From: CAVXEH01 sp963805645
GTDB lineage: Bacteria; Chloroflexota; Limnocylindria; QHBO01
Length of the DNA: 64,000 nt
Assembly: GCA_963805645.1 (NCBI GenBank)
Contig: CAWDVA010000006.1
Span: 248,001-312,000, forward strand
Direction of reading: 5' to 3'
Shown piece after piece: positions 9,327 to 17,275 of this stretch; within the stretch, counting starts at the first letter, position 1; every line of letters begins with the position of its first letter. The translations under genes were made by a program, and so were the position numbers. Below the pieces are notes generated by a model. That model worked only from the letters and a program-made list of their open reading frames with translations. It made no database searches and was not told where the DNA came from.

Positions 9327-9602
9327 TCAGCGAGCTCCGCCGGCCATCGCCGGCAGGAGGATCACCGTGTCGTCCGGGCCGACCGCGGTGGCGAGGCCCT
9401 CGCGATAGCGAACGTCGCGGTCGTTGACGTAGAGGTTGACGAAGGGCGACAGCTCGCCGTCGGTGGTCACCCGCTCGCGGAGCGCGGGGTAGCGGACGAA
9501 GAGGTCGCCCAGGACCTCGTCGACGGTGGCGCCGTGGGCGGTGACGGTGCGGCTGCCGCCGGTCGTCTCGCGGAGGACCGGCGGGATCCTGACGTTGCTC
9601 AT
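9327..9602 (-). CDS. CysO/MoaD/ThiS-like sulfur carrier, C-terminus GG plus AR
   Basis: A 91-residue ubiquitin-fold sulfur carrier. The family usually ends in an exposed Gly-Gly that the E1 enzyme adenylates and thiocarboxylates. Here the C-terminus reads PAMAGGAR, so two residues follow Gly-Gly. Pseudomonas QbsE also carries residues after Gly-Gly that a JAMM protease removes, and a JAMM peptidase is encoded two genes downstream. The ATG at 9602 overlaps the E1 gene stop (TGATG), giving coupled translation. The fit to MoaD or ThiS is less likely because no molybdopterin or thiamine gene is nearby. Confidence 0.88.
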   Translation of the reverse strand: MSNVRIPPVLRETTGGSRTVTAHGATVDEVLGDLFVRYPALRERVTTDGELSPFVNLYVNDRDVRYREGLATAVGPDDTVILLPAMAGGAR

Positions 9603-10765
9603 CAGCGCACGCCCGCTTCCTGGTATGCGGCACCGTTCGGAACGGCGGCGGTGGCGGCCGGCACCCCCGCGGCATCGCCGCAGGCCGGGCAGGCCGGGTC
9701 GCGCCAGATCCGCACCTCCTCGAAGGTGGTGCCCATGGCGTCGAACATCAGGAGGCGCCCGGCGAGCGGCTCGCCCACCCCGAGCAGCAGCTTGAAGACC
9801 TCGTTGGCCTGGAGCAGGCCCACGATCCCGGGCAGGACGCCCAGGACGCCGGCCACCGCGCAGGCGGGTGCCAGCTCCTCGGGAGGCTGGGTCGGGTACA
9901 TGCAGCGGTAGCACGGCCCGTCGAAGGGAACGAAGGTGGTGACCTGGCCGTCCCATCGGTAGATGGAACCGTGGACGACCGGCTTGCGGAGCCGGACCGC
10001 CGCGTCGTTGAGCACGTACCGGGTGTCGAAGTTGTCCGTGCCATCCACGACCACGTCGTAGTCGGCGATGAGCCGCTCAACGTTGTCCGCGGTGAGCCGC
10101 TCGCGGTGCTCCACGATCCGCGTCTCGGGGTTCAGCGCGTTGAGCGTGATCCGGGCGCTCTCCGTCTTGGGCACCCCCACCCGGTCCGCGGTGTGGAGCA
10201 CCTGGCGCTGCAGGTTGGACTCATCCACGACGTCGTCGTCGACGAGGCCGATGGTGCCGATCCCCGAGGCGGCCAGGTACAGGGCCGCGGGCGAGCCCAG
10301 GCCCCCGGCACCAATGAGCAGGACCCGGCTGTCGAGCAGCCGCCGCTGGCCCTTCTGCCCGATCTCGGGGATGAGGAGCTGCCGCGAGTAGCGCCGCTCC
10401 TGGGCCGGGGTGAGCAGAGACTGCGGTACCTCCCACGCGCCGCCGGCCCGGCGCCAGTCGAAGATGGTGCCGCGCATGCTGACGGCGTTCGTGTAGCCCA
10501 GGGCCTGCATGCGTGCCACCGCCCGCGCGGAGCGGACGCCGGCCGCGCAGTGGACGACGACGCGGGTGCCCTTGTCGGGAATCACGGACTCGACGCGGTT
10601 GGCCACCTCGGCGAGCGGCAGGAGGGTGGCGGTGGGGATGTGGCCCTGGTTCCATTCGCCCGCCTCGCGGACGTCGAGGATGCGGTAGCCCTGCTCCGCA
10701 AGGTGAATCGCCTCGGGGACGGTCACCTCGGGGATGCGGGGCGGTGTCGCGGACTGGTTGGTCAT
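9602..10765 (-). CDS. moeB: Rhodanese-ThiF/MoeB E1-like adenylyltransferase
   Basis: A 387-residue enzyme that adenylates the carrier C-terminus and supplies sulfur to it. An N-terminal rhodanese domain (about 10-110) has active-site Cys73 in VHCAAGVRSA. The ThiF/MoeB domain follows, with GAGGLG at 152-157, a zinc site from C285/C288 and C359/C362, and the candidate catalytic Cys302 in PACAVAG. In MoeZ and MOCS3 the order is reversed, with rhodanese last. The start is ATG 10765, because the longer frame upstream has no family similarity. Sulfur may come from the SufS desulfurase encoded just upstream. Confidence 0.9.
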   Translation of the reverse strand: MTNQSATPPRIPEVTVPEAIHLAEQGYRILDVREAGEWNQGHIPTATLLPLAEVANRVESVIPDKGTRVVVHCAAGVRSARAVARMQALGYTNAVSMRGTIFDWRRAGGAWEVPQSLLTPAQERRYSRQLLIPEIGQKGQRRLLDSRVLLIGAGGLGSPAALYLAASGIGTIGLVDDDVVDESNLQRQVLHTADRVGVPKTESARITLNALNPETRIVEHRERLTADNVERLIADYDVVVDGTDNFDTRYVLNDAAVRLRKPVVHGSIYRWDGQVTTFVPFDGPCYRCMYPTQPPEELAPACAVAGVLGVLPGIVGLLQANEVFKLLLGVGEPLAGRLLMFDAMGTTFEEVRIWRDPACPACGDAAGVPAATAAVPNGAAYQEAGVR

Positions 10766-10971
10766 GGGGAATCGGGTTCTCTCGTCTCGGGGGCGGCACG
10801 CGGGCCGCGGGTTCTCACGGTGGTGGTGGTCGCGGGACCACCGGGCCCGGCCGCAACGCGGGCCGGGCGCCGCCATCGGTCTGCCTGCTCAGGCGCCGAT
10901 GCGGCGGGTCAGCCGGGTACACCGCCCGGTCGACTGCAGGCAGCTCACGCGCCTGCCTGCAAATGACCTGC
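10766..10971 (-). other. Intergenic leader with stacked hairpins between sufU and moeB
   Basis: This is the largest gap in the sulfur block, 206 bases. Read on the minus strand it begins 10 bases after the sufU stop with a 9-bp hairpin (arms 10953-10961 and 10935-10943). Two further GC-rich hairpins follow near 10860-10840 and 10842-10825. No poly-U tract follows any of them. I looked for SAM, cobalamin, TPP, Moco and T-box conserved motifs and saw none. It may be a processing or attenuation site that sets the cysteine genes apart from the suf genes. Confidence 0.4.
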
Positions 10972-11379
10972 TCATCCGACCGCCTCCGCCTCTTCCGGCC
11001 AGGCGACCTCGCCTCCGTGGACGGCGCCCTGCAGGACCTTGTAGGAGAGGAGCGCGCACTTGAGCCGCGCCGGGCCGATGGGAACGCCCAGCTCGTCGAG
11101 CAGCTCCTTGGGATCCATGGCCGTGATCTCGTCCAGCGTCTTCCCGCGCAGCTCGTCGGTGAGGATCGACGCCGACGCCTGGCTGATGGCGCAGCCCCGC
11201 CCGTCGAAGGCGACGTCGGCGATGGCCTGCTTCGCGCCGTCGAGGACGATGGTCATGCTCATCTCGTCGCCGCAGGTCGGGTTCGAATCCGCGAAGTGCA
11301 GGTCATGCGGGTCGAGGTGACCCTTGTTGTGGGGGTTCTTGTAGTGCTCCAGGATGAAATCCCGGTAGAGGTTGTCCAT
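10972..11379 (-). CDS. sufU: Fe-S assembly scaffold / sulfur-transfer protein SufU
   Basis: A 135-residue SufU/IscU-fold zinc protein that accepts persulfide sulfur from SufS and passes it to the SufBCD scaffold. The three conserved cysteines are C36 (PTCGDEM), C63 (RGCAIS) and C108 (LKCALL), with the ligand Asp38. The insertion between C63 and C108 is typical of SufU rather than IscU. The start ATG 11379 lies 14 bases after the sufS stop. It is the last gene of the core suf set before a 206-base gap. Confidence 0.95.
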   Translation of the reverse strand: MDNLYRDFILEHYKNPHNKGHLDPHDLHFADSNPTCGDEMSMTIVLDGAKQAIADVAFDGRGCAISQASASILTDELRGKTLDEITAMDPKELLDELGVPIGPARLKCALLSYKVLQGAVHGGEVAWPEEAEAVG

Positions 11380-11393
11380 CTCGGCTGACCTCC

Positions 11394-12689
11394 TCAGACT
11401 CCGAAGACCGTCCGTGCGGTCTGCACCGCGCCGGCCAGCGCCTCGACGTCGTCGAGGTCGTTGTACACGTAGAAGCTGGCCCGGGTCGTGGCCGGGATGT
11501 CGTAGCGGATCATGACCGGCTGCGCGCAGTGGTGGCCGGCCCGCACCGCGACCCCCTCGCTGTCGAAGATGGTGGCGACGTCGTGGGGATGGATCTCGTC
11601 CATGACGATGCTGATCACCCCGGCGTGGATCTCCGGGTCCGCCGGGCCGAGCAGCCGGACGCCCTCGACGCCGGAGAGGGCCTTCCAGGCGTGCTCGAAC
11701 AGGTACCGCTCGTGCTCGCGGACGCGGTCCATGCCCAGGCTCTCGAGATAGCCGATGGCGGCGCCCCAGCCGACCGCCTCCGCGATCGCCGGCGTACCCG
11801 CCTCGAACTTGTGCGGCACGCTGTTCCACTCGGCGCCTTCGAGGGTGACCCGCAGGATCATGCTCCCGCCGGTCATGAAGGGCGGCATGGCCTCCAGGAG
11901 CTCGCGGCGACCCCAGAGCGCGCCGATCCCCGAAGGCCCGAGCATCTTGTGCCCGCTGACCGCCAGGAAGTCGCAACCGATCTCCTTGATGTCGATGGGC
12001 ATGTGCGGCGCGGACTGCGCGGCGTCGACCAGGGCCAGTGCGCCGGCGGCATGGGCCATCTCTGTGATCTCGGCCACCGGGTTGATGGTGCCCAGCGCGT
12101 TGCTCACCTGGGCAACGGCCAGCAGTCGCAGCGGTTGGCCCGCGCGGGGCTCCAGCCTGGCGCGGAGGTCGTCCATGTCCAGGCGGCCGTCGTCGGTGAT
12201 GGCGACGTACTCGAGCGTGGCGCCCACCTCCCGGCAGAGCTGCTGCCAGGGGACGATGTTGGCGTGGTGCTCGAGCTGGGTGGTCACGATGCGGTCGCCG
12301 GGGCCGACGTTGGCGCGGCCCCAGCTGTAGGCGACCAGGTTGATCGCCTCGGTGGCGTTGCGAACGAAGACGACCTCGCGCTCCGACGGCGCCCCCAGGA
12401 AGCGCGCGACGGCCCGGCGCGCGCCTTCGAAGCGAGCGGTGGCGTCCTCCGAGAGCTCGTAGATTCCGCGGTGGACGTTGGCGTAGTGATGGGAGTACAT
12501 GTCCGCCACCGCGTCGATGACGACCCGCGGCTTGGGCGCGGAGGCAGCGGCGTCAAGGAAGACCAGGCGCTTGCCGCTGCGCGTCGGCTCCTCGTACATG
12601 GGGAAGTCCGCGCGGAGCGCGCTGCCTGAGAACCCGCCCGTCGATCCGGCCGGGAGTGGCGTCGCCTTGGGAGCCTGCTGCACTGCCAT
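11394..12689 (-). CDS. sufS: Cysteine desulfurase SufS
   Basis: A 431-residue PLP-dependent group II cysteine desulfurase that releases sulfur from cysteine as an enzyme persulfide. The PLP lysine is K248 in SGHKMLGP, the QLEHHANIVPW motif is present, and the catalytic cysteine lies in RAGHHCAQP near the C-terminus. The first 25 residues are a family-atypical low-complexity extension. It lies between sufC (13-base gap) and sufU (14-base gap), its usual partner. The protein may also feed the downstream rhodanese-E1. Confidence 0.95.
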   Translation of the reverse strand: MAVQQAPKATPLPAGSTGGFSGSALRADFPMYEEPTRSGKRLVFLDAAASAPKPRVVIDAVADMYSHHYANVHRGIYELSEDATARFEGARRAVARFLGAPSEREVVFVRNATEAINLVAYSWGRANVGPGDRIVTTQLEHHANIVPWQQLCREVGATLEYVAITDDGRLDMDDLRARLEPRAGQPLRLLAVAQVSNALGTINPVAEITEMAHAAGALALVDAAQSAPHMPIDIKEIGCDFLAVSGHKMLGPSGIGALWGRRELLEAMPPFMTGGSMILRVTLEGAEWNSVPHKFEAGTPAIAEAVGWGAAIGYLESLGMDRVREHERYLFEHAWKALSGVEGVRLLGPADPEIHAGVISIVMDEIHPHDVATIFDSEGVAVRAGHHCAQPVMIRYDIPATTRASFYVYNDLDDVEALAGAVQTARTVFGV

Positions 12690-12702
12690 GTGATCGACCA
12701 GT

Positions 12703-13548
12703 TTACGCGTGCTTGCCTACCGGCTCCGGGGTGCCGGATTCGTCCAGGACGCCCACCGGCAGTCCGACCTGCTCGCGGACCCAGTCGTAGCCGTTCGCCT
12801 CGAGCTGGTGGCTCAGCTCCTCGCCCCCGGACATCACGATCCGGCCATCCATCAGGACGTGGACGAAGCCGGGCGTCACGTAGTTCAGCATGCGCTGGTA
12901 ATGGGTGATCATGAGCACGCCCATCTCCGGCGAGAGGGTCGCGTTGATCCCTTCTGCGACGGTGCGCAGCGCGTCGATGTCCAGGCCGGAGTCCGTCTCG
13001 TCCAGGATCGCCAGCGAAGGGTTCAGCATCGCCATCTGAAGCATCTCGAGCCGCTTCTTCTCCCCACCGGAGAAGCCCTCGTTCACGTACCGCGCGGCAA
13101 AGGCGGAGTCCATGCGCAGGATTCGCATCTTCTCCTCCATCAGCTTGCGGAACTTCGCGAGCGGGATGCCGGTGTACTTCGCGGCTTCCTGCCCGCCGTC
13201 CCCGGCCGGCTTGGGGTGATGCACGGCGTTGTAGATGTTGCGCAGGAAGCTGGCGACGGTCACGCCGGGGATGGCCGACGGATACTGGAACGCGAGGAAG
13301 ACGCCGAGCCGTGCCCGCTTGTCCGGACTGAGCTTCAGCAGATCCTCGCCACGCCAGGTCACCGTGCCGGCGTCAACGTGGTAGTCCGGGTGCCCCATCA
13401 GGGTGTAGGCCAGGGAGGTCTTGCCCGAGCCGTTGGGACCCATGAGGGCATGCACCTCCCCCTTCCCGACGGTGAGGCTCACCCCCTTGAGGATCTTCTT
13501 GGCGCCGATGCTGACCTCCAGATCGGCGATCACCAGCTGTTCATTCAT
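12703..13548 (-). CDS. sufC: Fe-S assembly ATPase SufC
   Basis: A 281-residue ABC-type ATPase of the SufBCD scaffold complex in the cytoplasm. Walker A GPNGSGKTS, the signature FSGGEKKRLE and Walker B AILDETDSGLD are all present. It is slightly longer than E. coli SufC because of a charged C-terminal tail ending in PVGKHA. The start is ATG 13548. Unusually it is separated from sufB and sufD by the Rieske and iscR genes. Confidence 0.96.
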   Translation of the reverse strand: MNEQLVIADLEVSIGAKKILKGVSLTVGKGEVHALMGPNGSGKTSLAYTLMGHPDYHVDAGTVTWRGEDLLKLSPDKRARLGVFLAFQYPSAIPGVTVASFLRNIYNAVHHPKPAGDGGQEAAKYTGIPLAKFRKLMEEKMRILRMDSAFAARYVNEGFSGGEKKRLEMLQMAMLNPSLAILDETDSGLDIDALRTVAEGINATLSPEMGVLMITHYQRMLNYVTPGFVHVLMDGRIVMSGGEELSHQLEANGYDWVREQVGLPVGVLDESGTPEPVGKHA

Positions 13549-13583
13549 ACCTTGGTTGTCTCGTGCTCCTGCGTTGCTGAGGT

Positions 13584-14090
13584 TCAAGCCACGGTCCGCG
13601 CGGCGGTGGTCGTGGATGCGCCCGCCGCTGCATGATCGGCGAGGCGCCGGCGACGCACCGCGGCGGGATAGGGCGGTCCGCCCGCGCCGGCGGCGACATC
13701 GGCGAGGGTGGTGGCGGTCAGGACCCCGTCGAGCGATTCGTAGACGCGCTGGAAGATGGTATGCACGCTGCAGGGCTGCGGCCGGTCGCAGGCCTCCAGG
13801 TTCTCCGCGCTCGCGCACGGCATCTCGAGCAGCGGACCCTCCAGGACCCGGACCGCGTCCGCCAGGCTGATCTGCACCGGCGCCCGTGAGAGCTCGTAGC
13901 CGCCCGAGTGACCACGGGTCGCGGTCACCAGGCCGGCACGCCGGAGCTGGCTCACGAGCTGCTCCAGGTAGGCATGGGGCAGCTTCTCGTCCCGCGCGAT
14001 GCAGGCCAGGGAGATGGGTCCCTCGCCCGCGTGTCGTGCGAGCTGGACCAGGACCCGGATGCCGTACTCGGTACGCATGCTGATCTTCAT
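13584..14090 (-). CDS. iscR: Rrf2/IscR-type Fe-S regulator
   Basis: A 168-residue Rrf2-family winged-helix repressor. Residues 1-75 contain the HTH and wing (RGHSGGYEL). The cluster-binding region has C92-x8-C101-x5-C107-x2-H110, matching the three-cysteine plus histidine ligand set of IscR with a longer first spacing. It probably binds a [2Fe-2S] cluster and regulates this operon; a dyad in the sufB leader is a candidate site. The start overlaps the Rieske gene stop (ATGA). A basic, Ala-rich tail of about 35 residues is unlike E. coli IscR. Confidence 0.92.
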   Translation of the reverse strand: MKISMRTEYGIRVLVQLARHAGEGPISLACIARDEKLPHAYLEQLVSQLRRAGLVTATRGHSGGYELSRAPVQISLADAVRVLEGPLLEMPCASAENLEACDRPQPCSVHTIFQRVYESLDGVLTATTLADVAAGAGGPPYPAAVRRRRLADHAAAGASTTTAARTVA

Positions 14091-14431
14091 TCGCCCAGCT
14101 CCACCTGGATCTCGTCGCCCGCGACGCGGGTCGGGTAGGCGGTCACCGGACGCACGGGCGGCAGCGCCAGGACCCGCCCGCTGAAGAGGTCGAAGCGGCC
14201 GCCATGGCGCGGGCACTCGACCCCCGTGTCGTCGAGCTCGCCCTCGCCCAGGACGCCGCCGTCATGGGTGCACACGTTGTCGATGGCGCCCCACTCCCCA
14301 TCCTCGGTGAGGCCCACGCACAGCGATCGGCCCTCGACTTCCACGACGCGCACGGTCCCCGGCGCGATCTCCGAAGCACGCGCCACGGTGACGAACCCGC
14401 CGGCCCTGGCCTCCACGCCCTCGACGCTCAT
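14087..14431 (-). CDS. Rieske [2Fe-2S] ferredoxin, SUF-associated
   Basis: A 114-residue soluble Rieske protein. Cluster ligands are C54-x-H56 and C73-x2-H76 in CTHDGG and CPRHGG. Small Rieske ferredoxins of this type sit in suf operons of actinobacteria and Chloroflexota; they may supply electrons or sense cluster status. The start and stop overlap sufD and iscR respectively, so it is translated as part of the suf operon. The electron partner is not identified; the flavoprotein reductase upstream of sufB at 17.3 kb is a candidate by position. Confidence 0.92.
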   Translation of the reverse strand: MSVEGVEARAGGFVTVARASEIAPGTVRVVEVEGRSLCVGLTEDGEWGAIDNVCTHDGGVLGEGELDDTGVECPRHGGRFDLFSGRVLALPPVRPVTAYPTRVAGDEIQVELGE

Positions 14432-15690
14432 GCAAGCACCTCGGGCTCATCGAGAAGCTCGACGTGGCCGATGCGAGCCGCCAGCGCGGCGAGCATGGCG
14501 CTGCGCACCGGTTCAACGGGAATTCGTGCAATCACCTGCTCGAAGAAGCCGCGGACGATCATGCGCTCCGCCTCGTCTGCGGTGAGCCCCCGCGACTCCG
14601 CGTAGAAGCGGAGCACCGGGTCGATCGCACCGGCAGTCGCTCCGTGGCCGCAGCGCAGCAGGTCGTTGGTCTTGATCTCGAGGACCGGGATGGGCTCCGC
14701 GCCGGCGTTCGGCGACAGGAGCAGGTTGCGGCACTCCTGGTAGCTGCTGGACTGGCGCGCGGTCTCCTGGACCCGGGTCACGCCGTAGAAGGCGGCTCGC
14801 GCGCGGTCGTACAGGGCGGACAGGTAGAGCAGGTCCGAGGTCGTGTGGTCGGCGATCAGGTCCTGGACGGTGTTGATGTCGATGTGCTGGTCTTCGCCGG
14901 CGGCGAGGAGCCCAAGCAGCAGGCTGGTGCCGCCCTTGCCGGTCATCTGCACGTCGAGGCCCAGCTTCGTGACGAGCGAGCCGACCTGCGTGTTCAGGCT
15001 GGTGACCACCGCGTCGCGGCCCACCTCGACGCGCTGCGAGCCCAGGTTCCAGACCCCGTCACCGAGCCGCTGCAGGTTCGCGTACCGAACCCGCGATCCG
15101 GTCATGGCGTGGATCGCCACCGTGCCGCCGAACCATCCCGGCGCGCCATTGGGAGAGACGGTCTCCTCGAGGAGCGTGACGCTGCTTCCCTCCTCCGCCA
15201 CCACCAGGGTGTGCGGCAGGAAGGTGGCGTCGGCGCGGGGCTGGGTGATCCGCACGATGAGGGTTCCGTCGACATCGACTCCGGCCGGCACATACAGGAA
15301 GGTGCCGCCGGTCCACGCGGCGAGGGAGAGGGCCCAGAAGGCCGCATGCGACGCGACCGGGTCGCCCGCGCCGAGATACCGCTGGAGCAGGTCCCCGTGG
15401 TCGCGGACGGCGCTGGCGAGGTCGGTGAAGATCACGCCCCTGTCGGCGAGGCGCACATCCGGCACCTCGGGTCGGAACACCGCGTCCTCGAGGAGGGCGC
15501 CGGCGCGCGGGAGCGTCGTCAGCGAGGTCCGACGCCACTCCTCCTCCTGCCCGGTGGGGAACGGCGTCGCCTCCGCGCGCGCCCACCAGGAGCGACGCAG
15601 GTCGCGGAGCCAGTCGGGCTCCCCGCGCCGTTCCGCAAGCGCGTCGATGGTGGCCGCGTCGAGCGGCATCGGCTCTGCGGAGATGGTCAT
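14428..15690 (-). CDS. sufD: Fe-S assembly protein SufD
   Basis: A 420-residue beta-helix scaffold subunit that pairs with SufB and SufC. The C-terminal part carries the SufBD conserved stretch (SSYQECRNLLLSP, then LRCGHGATAG), including the cysteine/histidine region near the cluster site. It is placed 4 bases after sufB and its stop overlaps the Rieske start (ATGA). The N-terminal 100 residues are variable, as in other SufD proteins. Confidence 0.94.
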   Translation of the reverse strand: MTISAEPMPLDAATIDALAERRGEPDWLRDLRRSWWARAEATPFPTGQEEEWRRTSLTTLPRAGALLEDAVFRPEVPDVRLADRGVIFTDLASAVRDHGDLLQRYLGAGDPVASHAAFWALSLAAWTGGTFLYVPAGVDVDGTLIVRITQPRADATFLPHTLVVAEEGSSVTLLEETVSPNGAPGWFGGTVAIHAMTGSRVRYANLQRLGDGVWNLGSQRVEVGRDAVVTSLNTQVGSLVTKLGLDVQMTGKGGTSLLLGLLAAGEDQHIDINTVQDLIADHTTSDLLYLSALYDRARAAFYGVTRVQETARQSSSYQECRNLLLSPNAGAEPIPVLEIKTNDLLRCGHGATAGAIDPVLRFYAESRGLTADEAERMIVRGFFEQVIARIPVEPVRSAMLAALAARIGHVELLDEPEVLA

Positions 15691-15694
15691 CAGC

Positions 15695-17107
15695 TCAGCC
15701 GACCGCGCCTTCCATCTGGAGCTGGATGAGGCGGTTCATCTCGACCGCGTACTCCATGGGCAGCTCCTTGACGATGGGCTCGATGAAGCCGTTCACGATC
15801 ATCGCCGCCGCCTCCGCCTCGTTCATGCCGCGGCTCATGAGGTAGAACAGCTGCTCCGAGCCGACCTTGGAGACGGTCGCCTCGTGGCCGATGGTGACGT
15901 CCTCTTCGTCGATCTCCATGTACGGATAGGTGTCCGACCGCGCAGCGTCATCGAGGATCAGCGCGTCGCAACGAACCGTGGACTTCGAGCGCTTGCAGCC
16001 GGGATAGACCTTGACCAGGCCCCGGTAGCTGGTCCGACCGTTGCCCTGGGAGATCGACTTGCTGGTGATGAGCGACGTCGTGTTCGGCGCGGCGTGGACC
16101 ACCTTGCCGCCCGCGTCGAGATGCTGGTCCTCGCCGGCGAATGCAATCGAGAGCACCTCGCCGTGGGCCCGCTCGCCGAGCAGGTAGATGGACGGGTACT
16201 TCATGGTGATCTTCGAGCCCAGGTTGCCGTCGACCCACTCCATCACCGCGTCCTCGTAGGCCACGGCACGCTTGGTGACGAGGTTGTAGACGTTGTGGCT
16301 CCAGTTCTGGATGGTCGTGTACCGAACCCGCGCACCCTTCTTGACGATGATCTCCACCACGGCCGAGTGGAGGCTCGCGGTCGAGTAGGTGGGGGCCGTG
16401 CAGCCCTCGACGTAATGAACCGATGAGCCCTCGTCGGCGATGATCAGCGTCCGCTCGAACTGGCCCATGTTCTCGGTATTGATCCGGAAGTAGGCCTGCA
16501 GCGGCAGCTCGACGTGCACGCCCTTCGGGACGTAGATGAAGCTGCCACCCGACCAGACCGCGGTGTTCAGCGCCGCAAGCTTGTTGTCATTGGCCGGGAT
16601 GACGGTCCCGAAGTATTCCTTGAAGATCTCGGGGTGCTCCTTGAGCGCCTGGTCGGTGCCCAGGAAGATCACGCCCTGCTTCTCGAGGTCGGCACGGATG
16701 TTGTGGTAGACGACCTCGGAGTCGTACTGCCCGCCGACCCCGGCGAGGTACTTCTTCTCCGCCTCGGGGATTCCCAGCCTGTCGTAGGTGCGCCGAATGT
16801 AGTCGGGCACGTCGTCCCAGGACTGCACCGCCTTGTCGGTCGGTGCGATGTAGTAGTAGATGTCCTGGAAGTCGATTGGGGCCAGGTCCGCGCCCCACGT
16901 CGGCATGGGCCGCGCCTCGAAATGGCGGTACGCCTTGAGACGCAGCTTGGTCATCCACTCCGGCTCGCCCTTGTAGCGACTGATCTCCTCGACGACCTCC
17001 GCGGAGAGGCCCTTCTTGGCGATGTTGAGCGACGTGGCGTCGGAGTCGTGCCAACCGTACTTGTAGCTATCGGGAAGCTGGCTGAGGGCAGGGTTCGGAA
17101 GGGCCAT
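15695..17107 (-). CDS. sufB: Fe-S assembly protein SufB
   Basis: A 470-residue core scaffold subunit of SUF. It has the highly conserved C-terminal region, including KVYPGCKRSKSTVRCDALI and GHEATVSKVGSEQLFYLMSRG. I chose ATG 17107 over the longer open frame because GAGGAACG lies directly upstream and the added N-terminal residues are not family-like. It is the first gene of the sulfur operon, with a promoter at about 17193-17221 and a dyad in the leader. Confidence 0.95.
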   Translation of the reverse strand: MALPNPALSQLPDSYKYGWHDSDATSLNIAKKGLSAEVVEEISRYKGEPEWMTKLRLKAYRHFEARPMPTWGADLAPIDFQDIYYYIAPTDKAVQSWDDVPDYIRRTYDRLGIPEAEKKYLAGVGGQYDSEVVYHNIRADLEKQGVIFLGTDQALKEHPEIFKEYFGTVIPANDNKLAALNTAVWSGGSFIYVPKGVHVELPLQAYFRINTENMGQFERTLIIADEGSSVHYVEGCTAPTYSTASLHSAVVEIIVKKGARVRYTTIQNWSHNVYNLVTKRAVAYEDAVMEWVDGNLGSKITMKYPSIYLLGERAHGEVLSIAFAGEDQHLDAGGKVVHAAPNTTSLITSKSISQGNGRTSYRGLVKVYPGCKRSKSTVRCDALILDDAARSDTYPYMEIDEEDVTIGHEATVSKVGSEQLFYLMSRGMNEAEAAAMIVNGFIEPIVKELPMEYAVEMNRLIQLQMEGAVG

Positions 17108-17161
17108 CGTTCCTCGTGCGTTCCTCGGGTTCGCCGCGCTTGTGGCCCGGCTCGGCGAATC

Positions 17162-17178
17162 CCGACTGAAATGGTCGG
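17162..17178. promoter_or_regulatory. Dyad in suf leader, candidate IscR-type operator
   Basis: CCGAC and GTCGG half-sites flank a 7-base AT-richer spacer (TGAAATG). The dyad lies about 10-25 bases downstream of the predicted suf transcription start. Rrf2-family repressors bind such dyads, and the operon encodes one, so autoregulation is the simplest reading. This is inference from position and symmetry only. Confidence 0.4.
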
Positions 17179-17192
17179 TGATGAGCGTGGCC

Positions 17193-17221
17193 ATGATCCC
17201 CCATCGGCGCCGGGGCGTCAA
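17193..17221 (-). promoter_or_regulatory. Sigma70-type promoter of the suf operon
   Basis: On the minus strand TTGACG (17221-17216) and GATCAT (17198-17193) are separated by exactly 17 bases. The predicted start is near 17186, about 80 bases upstream of the sufB ATG. Confidence 0.55.
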
Positions 17222-17275
17222 TTGCGCGGGACCCACGGTGACCGATGCGGTCCGGGTAGCGCTCGACGTCCAGGG

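Noticed and set aside
10766..10971. SAM or other known riboswitch upstream of the cysteine genes
   Set aside because: Hairpins are present but none of the conserved core motifs of known classes is visible.
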